DNA of 27,919 nt from SHLQ01 sp964441145. GTDB lineage: Bacteria; Actinomycetota; Acidimicrobiia; Acidimicrobiales; SHLQ01. A program made the position numbers and the translations under genes. This document shows, one piece after another, positions 23,056 through 27,919 of this stretch. The stretch lies in NCBI GenBank assembly GCA_964441145.1, contig CAYTUB010000038.1:1-27919 (forward strand), given 5' to 3'. The notes below the pieces were generated by a model. That model was given only the letters and a program-made list of their open reading frames with translations. It made no database searches and was not told the origin of the DNA. Every line of letters begins with the position of its first letter. The first letter of the stretch is position 1.

Positions 23056-24231
23056 TTAGCCGTGAAGCTTGACCGCATCAGGTTTACGGAAGATCAGGCC
23101 CGAGGGTGGAGAGGAGTGATCAGCGTCGAGCTCAAAGCGGTGGTTGCGAGCATCTTCGGCATCGAGGAGCGCAGTGATCGCGGCGGCGGTTTCGGCCTTA
23201 GCGACATGTAGGCCGAGGCAGGTGTGGGGGCCCTGCGCCCAGGTGACGTGTTGGGTCGGGTTAGGGCGGTCGATGTCGAACACATCTGGGTCGTCGAACA
23301 CATTGGGGTCACGGTTCGCCGCGAGCAAATTGATCGTTACCAGCTCGCCAGTGGGGATCGAGATTCCACCGAGTTCAACGTCGGTCGTCGTGTAGCGATC
23401 AAGCCATGACGCGGCTGGTTCGAGACGCAGCGATTCGTCGATCACCCGGGGGAGCAAAGCGCGGTCCGCCCGGAGACGTTCGAGCACGGCCGGGTTAGTG
23501 AACAGATGCCAGAACGCGTTCGATGTCATTGCTTCTGACGTTTCGATGGCACCGAACATCACCACAGCAACAGCGGCCGGGATCTCTTCGTCGGTAAGCA
23601 CCTGGTCAGACACGAGCTGGGAGATGAATCCGGCGTCGTCGGCCTCCATGGCGCCTTCGACATAGGCGTACAGATGCGAAAGTGTGTCGCTGACCTCGGG
23701 CGGTACGTCGCCGCCAACCGTGAGCGCGGTTATGGCATCACCGAACGCGCCATACCAACCAAGAACATCGCTGCTTGCGAGGTCGTGCAGACCGAGCACA
23801 TCAAGAATGGTCTCGACGGCGAGCGGGCCAGCGAGGCCGGTTCGTAGCTCATGGCTGCCGTCCAGCGTTGAGGCAAGCATGCGGGTTGCTCGCTCAGCAA
23901 TTCGCTCTTCGAGTACCTCGCGCAGGAACCTCGGTCGAAACGGCTGTACGAAGGCGCGGCGATGGCGCTCGTGCTCTCGGCCGTCGAGGTTGAGCATCGA
24001 CGTACCCAATACCTGTGCGGTAGTGAACCGGTCGTCGGCCACGGTGAACCGGTCTGAATCAACCATTGCGTCGATTGCAAGATCTCGACGGGTCACGAAC
24101 CAGGCGCTCGTCGCCGGGACCCAAGACACCGGCTCGCTAACCCGTAGTTGGGTCAACGCCTCGTATGGCGAGTTGGTGAGCACTTCGATGGTGACCGAAG
24201 CCCCGATAGGGAAACGATGTTCACGGTCCAC
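23056..24231 (-). CDS. Cytochrome P450
   Basis: 391 residues, a soluble bacterial class I cytochrome P450 (heme monooxygenase). The substrate is unknown. The I-helix oxygen-activating segment reads FGAIETSEAM (acid-alcohol pair E-T). The K-helix ExxR is ESLR near residue 265. The heme loop is WAQGPHTCLGLH, with Trp where most have Phe and the thiolate Cys intact. LDGREHERHRRAFVQPFRP is the C-helix with the usual heme-propionate contacts. No ferredoxin or reductase is encoded nearby. The start is GTG at 24231, just 4 bp after the kinase stop. It is therefore the third gene of the sigma-kinase operon, an unusual setting for a P450. Confidence 0.93.
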   Translation of the reverse strand: MDREHRFPIGASVTIEVLTNSPYEALTQLRVSEPVSWVPATSAWFVTRRDLAIDAMVDSDRFTVADDRFTTAQVLGTSMLNLDGREHERHRRAFVQPFRPRFLREVLEERIAERATRMLASTLDGSHELRTGLAGPLAVETILDVLGLHDLASSDVLGWYGAFGDAITALTVGGDVPPEVSDTLSHLYAYVEGAMEADDAGFISQLVSDQVLTDEEIPAAVAVVMFGAIETSEAMTSNAFWHLFTNPAVLERLRADRALLPRVIDESLRLEPAASWLDRYTTTDVELGGISIPTGELVTINLLAANRDPNVFDDPDVFDIDRPNPTQHVTWAQGPHTCLGLHVAKAETAAAITALLDAEDARNHRFELDADHSSPPSGLIFRKPDAVKLHG

Positions 24232-24235
24232 AGCG

Positions 24236-25573
24236 TTACTGAACGGTGAAGTCCGCGGTGATCGATACCAATTGTCCGGTGGCGGCCGAAGTCGCTATGA
24301 GGGTCACGCTTCCTTCTCCCTGGCGAGCGGCTTGGATCGTGAGGGTTTCGGCGCCTCCGCTCACCGAACCGTCCGGGCCAACCCATCGGATTTCTCGTGC
24401 ACCTTGCACACTAGCGCTGAAGACCGCCTGTTCATCGACGGCTAGTCGATCGGGCCCGATCAGGCGCACGGTGAGGTCGTCCTCGGTTCTTGTCAGGGTG
24501 ACTATGTCGCCCTCGCGTGACGTGTCGATGCCGTCTCCGGTGAGGAGCCGGGCACCGAAGAACCCGATGACCAGCGCCAATGCGCAAAGGGCAGCAGTGA
24601 TCGCGGCGATCTTCGGAGACAGGCCCGTTGATTCTTTGGCCGGGGGAATCACCGTCATTGCCGAGGCCGAGTCTTGGCTGTTCGGAAACGCAGCTGGGCC
24701 CAGAGTGGATCGCATGCTTGTGCGCCACTGTTCCATCGACGCGTGCCGGTCATGAGGATCCGATTGCAGCCCTTGGGTCAACCCATCGAGAGAGCAGTGG
24801 TTGCCGAGCCTCTCGGCGACCGATTGCTCGAGCTCCTCGGGGCTCAGATCCTTGGCGGACTTCCCAGAGATCAGGCGTACCACCATTGCGGTGGCGGCAT
24901 AGATGTCAGCCCTGGCATCGACCCGACCGGGCTGCATTTGTTCGGGTGGCATGTAACCGGGGGTACCTCCGGCGACCGTTAGCCCCGATTGCTCCTCCAG
25001 GTCTTTCGCGAACCCAAGGTCGGCAAGGCGAAGTGACTCTCCTGGGCCGAGGAGTCTCGATCCAGTGACCGGTGGATTCTTGGGCTGCTCAAAACCTGTC
25101 GTGACCTCGGGGGGCAGAGTGGCCGGTTCGATGGCACTGAACAGCAGAAGGTTCGACGGCTTCACGTCCCGATGGACAATGCCGTTTGCATGTAGGACTC
25201 CGAGGGAGAGGGCCAGCTGATCGATCAGCGCTTCAAGGTCGTTCCATCCAACCTCAATGTTCTGTCGATTTTGCTCGTCCACTCGGCGCTGGAGGTCTCC
25301 GTTAGCGAGCGCCATGACCGCGTACGGCTGATTTCTTTCGTTCTCGCCCAGGTCGTAGACAGCCACGGTTGGGATCCCCGCAAGACGACGCAAAAGGCGA
25401 ACCTCGGCAATGAACCGTTCTCGCACCTCGGGGACGAACGAGTGGTTTTCGGCGAGCAGCTTGATCGCGACCGAGGTGCCGAAACGCTCATCTTCGGCAC
25501 GGTAGACAGTGGCGAACCCACCGGTCCCGATGACGTCGAGCAGGCGATAATGGTCGATGCGGTCCATACTCAT
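24236..25573 (-). CDS. Transmembrane Ser/Thr protein kinase
   Basis: 445 residues. The kinase domain (about residues 8-280) has GTGGFATV (glycine loop, 16-23), Lys38 in VAIKLL, the alphaC Glu, HRDVKPSN (catalytic loop), LADLGFAKD with DLG in place of DFG, and GTPGYMPPEQ. It should be active: DLG occurs in some active kinases. A Pro/Ser linker leads to one membrane helix (AAITAALCALALVIGFFGA, about 325-345). An extracellular domain of about 95 residues with an Ig-like beta pattern (VDEQAVFSASVQGAREIRWV) follows, a possible sensor. The start overlaps the upstream ECF sigma gene by 4 bp, so the two are coupled. No PASTA repeats are present. The sigma factor is the obvious candidate substrate. 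Confidence 0.93.
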   Translation of the reverse strand: MSMDRIDHYRLLDVIGTGGFATVYRAEDERFGTSVAIKLLAENHSFVPEVRERFIAEVRLLRRLAGIPTVAVYDLGENERNQPYAVMALANGDLQRRVDEQNRQNIEVGWNDLEALIDQLALSLGVLHANGIVHRDVKPSNLLLFSAIEPATLPPEVTTGFEQPKNPPVTGSRLLGPGESLRLADLGFAKDLEEQSGLTVAGGTPGYMPPEQMQPGRVDARADIYAATAMVVRLISGKSAKDLSPEELEQSVAERLGNHCSLDGLTQGLQSDPHDRHASMEQWRTSMRSTLGPAAFPNSQDSASAMTVIPPAKESTGLSPKIAAITAALCALALVIGFFGARLLTGDGIDTSREGDIVTLTRTEDDLTVRLIGPDRLAVDEQAVFSASVQGAREIRWVGPDGSVSGGAETLTIQAARQGEGSVTLIATSAATGQLVSITADFTVQ

Positions 25574-26145
25574 CTGCCGCCCAGCAGCGTCGCCGCCATT
25601 GCTCGTCCGCGCACCAGTCGTGACCGCACCGTGTTAATCGGCAATCCGAGCTGTTCGGCGACGGCTTCATAACTAAGCCCTTCGACATCGCGCAAGATCA
25701 CGACATCCCGGTAGTGCTCCGGGAGCGCGGCGAGCGAGACGCGAATATCGGCTCTGCTGGCGACGATCGAACTGACGCGTTGCGCATCGGAGATCATCTC
25801 ATCATCGAAGGATGTCGCTGGTCGTTGACGCCGAAGGTGATCCACAGCGGTATTGCGGCAGACGCGATAGAGCCAGGTGGAAAAGCGTGCATTCCCTCGA
25901 AACGTGTGGACACCTTGCGCAACCCGGATCAACACGTCTTGATGTACGTCTTGGACCGAGGTTGCGTCGACGATAAGGCGTCCTATTGCGGGTCCGGTCA
26001 GTTTGTGGCGATCGATCACGGCAAGTAGCCCGTCGAGTGCCTCAAGCTCGCCCGTGGCGGCTCGGTGAGCTAGCTGATCTAAGAACTCGACCTGAGCTTC
26101 TCGGTCGAGTTCGCCGTACCGGACCGCCAGGTCGACCTTTTCCAT
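25570..26145 (-). CDS. ECF sigma factor coupled to a Ser/Thr kinase
   Basis: About 191 residues. Region 2 (VHQDVLIRVAQGVHTFRG, then FSTWLYRVCRNTAVDHLRR) and region 4 (LPEHYRDVVILRDVEGLSYEAVAEQL, then LPINTVRSRLVRG) are clear. A 50-residue N-terminal extension precedes region 2. In region 2.2 typical ECFs have D-A-E-D before L-V-Q; aligned without gaps, this protein has S63-V-Q-D, preceded by T62. It has thus lost two of three acidic residues and gained phosphorylatable ones. No anti-sigma factor is nearby; the next gene is a membrane Ser/Thr kinase overlapping by 4 bp. ATG at 26145 is chosen over TTG at 26181 because AGG lies 6 bases upstream. The divergent gene has an ECF-type promoter. Confidence 0.92.
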   Translation of the reverse strand: MEKVDLAVRYGELDREAQVEFLDQLAHRAATGELEALDGLLAVIDRHKLTGPAIGRLIVDATSVQDVHQDVLIRVAQGVHTFRGNARFSTWLYRVCRNTAVDHLRRQRPATSFDDEMISDAQRVSSIVASRADIRVSLAALPEHYRDVVILRDVEGLSYEAVAEQLGLPINTVRSRLVRGRAMAATLLGGR

Positions 26146-26270
26146 CTTGTGCCTACCGTAGTGGTGCCAACGAGGGGGCAAACGGACTCATTCACTGTGC
26201 GCGAATCAGATGTTACTCTCCTGCACATGCGGGGGCTAAGGCGATGTGGCGTGGACCATTTTTAATTCCT

Positions 26271-26297
26271 GGGAACTTTTGGTTCGAAGGTTCCGTC
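26271..26297 (+). promoter_or_regulatory. ECF-type promoter upstream of the repeat-domain membrane protein
   Basis: GGGAAC at 26271-26276, exactly 17 bases, then CGTC at 26294-26297. This is the general form of ECF sigma promoters. The spacer contains TTCGAA inside an imperfect palindrome (GGAAC to GTTCC, 26272-26294). The expected transcript starts near 26304, and AGGAG at 26327-26331 serves the ATG at 26338. The divergent ECF sigma factor is the likely user, but the SigR-type factor is not excluded. Confidence 0.6.
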
Positions 26298-26337
26298 GGA
26301 GCGTACGAATGAGACCATTGCGCACAAGGAGCGGATC

Positions 26338-27813
26338 ATGATTTATGGATGGGGTAGGAAGAATAAGAGCTGGCCGATGCCCGACGGGCGTCAACTGGTG
26401 GCGGAGTACAACTATGGCTCCGTGTTGTTCATCTTCAAGGTGGCGTGGAAGCGCACGTACACAATCATCGGGCGAGATCGCGCTATGGATCAAAAGATCA
26501 CGCGAGAGGAACTCGAGAAGGTCTATGGCGACGGAAACGTTCCAGACATCGGGCTGTTCGAACGATTCGGTGTGTTCTTCGCAATGGCGGGGATCATCGT
26601 GTTCGCTGTGTTGTTCTCCATCGTTCAGTCGATCGGAGGAGGTGGTGAGTCGACGACGGAGACGGCAAGCGACCCGGTTGCAGCGGTGGTGTCGCCAGTA
26701 GACGACGAGGTCGTTGAGCAGGAACAACTAACCGATTCGACCGTTGCTGAGTCCAGAGATGATGCGGCCGATAGCGAGGAAGCTAGCGCAGCTTCCGAGA
26801 CAGCCGATGCTGACGCGGGTGCGACGGACGCACCAGCTGAAGCCGATGAGGCCGCGGACGATCAGGATGCTGCCGCCGCCGTTGGCGCCGACGATGTAGG
26901 CGACGAGGATGGTGCGGTTGAAGCGGCTACTCCGGCGGTGGTGTATCAGGAAGCGACCGACATTGTGCTGGTTAGCGATACTGACTTCGCGTCGACCAAC
27001 CTCAATAGCCCGACCCAGGGGTGGGCCCAGTCTCAGGTGCATGGAGCGTTTGCGACGACAGCAGAGGTACGCGAAGTTGTGCCGGCCGCGGGTGAGAAGA
27101 TCGTGGCGATCGAGTATCAGTTGATCAATGTCACGAGCACCCTCAACGTGCAGTCACCGGCCTTTCGACTGATTACCGACGAGCTCGCGTTCGCTCCGTT
27201 GAACCGGATAAACGAACTCATCAACGGCGGTGATGTCATCAATACGACCGTCTATTTCTCGGTGCCAGTGGATGCGATCGAGTTCCGTTACGAGATGGGG
27301 CCGCTGGATCCCTTGGCTGACGGTTTTCAGGCGGCTTACGAGTTCACTCTCACAGACGCTGAACCGCCCGCGGATCCTGTGCGTTACGACGCTCCCGATG
27401 CTGAGCACACAGCGGTGCTGGTCAGCGACAGCAACGTGGCGGCCGGAGCGTCGAACAGCCCTGACAGAGCTGGAGTTGAGGTCGAAGTACTCGGGGTAAC
27501 AACGACGGCACGAATCGAAGCTAACGCGGCCGATCCTGGATTCAAATTTGTCATGATCGAGATTCAGACAACCGCGATCGCAAATTCTTCAAATGTCCAG
27601 ACGGGGGCGTTTCGTCTTTCAGCTGGAGGTGAAATTTACGGCCCAGCCCGCGGGGCCAGAATCAACGATTTGATCAATACTGGTGACATTCTTCGGGTCA
27701 CGATGCCCTTTGAGGTGCCCGCTGATGTCGAAGCCGCTGAGCTGATCGTGGGAGCCCCTCGCGCATTGGACGAAGGCCTCCGTGCAGTGTTCCAGATCGA
27801 CCTGAGCAACTAA
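26338..27813 (+). CDS. Membrane-anchored protein with two extracellular repeat domains
   Basis: 491 residues. A basic, aromatic N-terminal segment (about 1-70) is cytoplasmic. One membrane helix lies at about 78-99 (VFFAMAGIIVFAVLFSIVQ). Residues 100-205 are a strongly acidic Ala/Asp/Glu/Thr linker. Two tandem beta-rich domains of about 130 residues follow, starting VLVSDTDF and VLVSDSNV. Both carry RINELIN-GGD or RINDLIN-TGD followed by a V-x-VP strand, so they arose by duplication. They resemble DUF4352-like Ig-fold domains, but I do not assign a family. The start has AGGAG 6 bases upstream and an ECF-type promoter. It is divergent from the sigma-kinase operon and may be its target. A terminator follows 30 bp after the stop. 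Confidence 0.82.
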   Translation: MIYGWGRKNKSWPMPDGRQLVAEYNYGSVLFIFKVAWKRTYTIIGRDRAMDQKITREELEKVYGDGNVPDIGLFERFGVFFAMAGIIVFAVLFSIVQSIGGGGESTTETASDPVAAVVSPVDDEVVEQEQLTDSTVAESRDDAADSEEASAASETADADAGATDAPAEADEAADDQDAAAAVGADDVGDEDGAVEAATPAVVYQEATDIVLVSDTDFASTNLNSPTQGWAQSQVHGAFATTAEVREVVPAAGEKIVAIEYQLINVTSTLNVQSPAFRLITDELAFAPLNRINELINGGDVINTTVYFSVPVDAIEFRYEMGPLDPLADGFQAAYEFTLTDAEPPADPVRYDAPDAEHTAVLVSDSNVAAGASNSPDRAGVEVEVLGVTTTARIEANAADPGFKFVMIEIQTTAIANSSNVQTGAFRLSAGGEIYGPARGARINDLINTGDILRVTMPFEVPADVEAAELIVGAPRALDEGLRAVFQIDLSN

Positions 27814-27843
27814 CGCCGACCCCGATCTTGATCCCAAAACGCT

Positions 27844-27881
27844 AAGGAGGCCGCACCCCAAGGGTGCAGCCTCCTTTGTTT
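27844..27881 (+). terminator. Rho-independent terminator
   Basis: The outer stem AAGGAGGC (27844-27851) pairs with GCCTCCTT (27869-27876). The inner stem GCACCC/GGGTGC encloses CAA, with a single mismatched base on each side, and TGTTT follows. It closes the 26338-27813 gene. The final 38 bases of the window show nothing recognisable. Confidence 0.9.
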
Positions 27882-27919
27882 GCCTGTGAGAGCGGAACCT
27901 GAAGCGCGACGGTGACACG

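Noticed and set aside
23684..24445. Plus-strand frame of 253 codons across the P450 and kinase genes
   Set aside because: It is antisense to two well-supported genes and has no domain.

Overview
This window looks like ordinary chromosome from a high-GC actinobacterium. My best guess is the class Acidimicrobiia or a close relative. The supporting signs are a SigR/RsrA-type redox sigma pair, a DUF2510 protein, an EcsC-family protein, a zincin_2-type (DUF2342) metalloprotease, a tilS-hpt-fol gene order, frequent GTG starts, and several genes whose start codon follows a TANNNT box by 6-7 bases with no ribosome binding site (probable leaderless mRNAs). I see no phage, insertion sequence or CRISPR array. 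The taxonomic call is an inference from gene content only.

Layout. 1-360: the end of rpsJ (S10), closed by a strong terminator with no rplC behind it. 377-484: two copies of a 49-bp inverted-repeat element; two more lie at 5999-6107, just after a tRNA-Thr. 495-2576 (minus): an AI-2E-family permease and a Cof-type HAD phosphatase. 2770-5848: a GYF_2-like protein convergent with a GAF-GGDEF-EAL cyclic-di-GMP enzyme. 5913-8784: tRNA-Thr(CGT), a predicted ADP-ribosylglycohydrolase-like lipoprotein, a 5'-truncated phosphodiester glycosidase remnant, a RidA-family protein, a small conserved protein and a thioredoxin with a perfect SigR-type promoter. 8844-13685: a 795-residue coiled-coil protein with a long heptad block, a one-pass DUF2510 protein, a PilZ protein and an EcsC-family protein.

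13736-23042 is one long plus-strand series: sigma factor and anti-sigma factor, a newly recognised 54-residue membrane protein, a zincin metalloprotease, tilS, hpt, then folE, folP, a phosphatase-like gene with a degenerate active site, folB, folK, a DUF2520 reductase-like gene, panC and a CobW-type GTPase. Most neighbours overlap or lie within 15 bp, so folate and pantothenate synthesis are probably co-expressed here with purine salvage and tRNA-Ile maturation.

23056-27881: a minus-strand operon (ECF sigma factor, transmembrane Ser/Thr kinase, cytochrome P450) faces a plus-strand gene for a membrane protein with two extracellular repeat domains. That gene has a GGGAAC-N17-CGTC promoter and ends at a strong terminator. 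The sigma factor lacks acidic residues usually present in region 2.2 and has Thr/Ser there, next to a kinase gene. This makes a phosphorylation-switched sigma factor the most interesting hypothesis in the window. Other leads are the repeat element, the dead phosphatase in the folate operon and the exported ADP-ribosylglycohydrolase-like protein.
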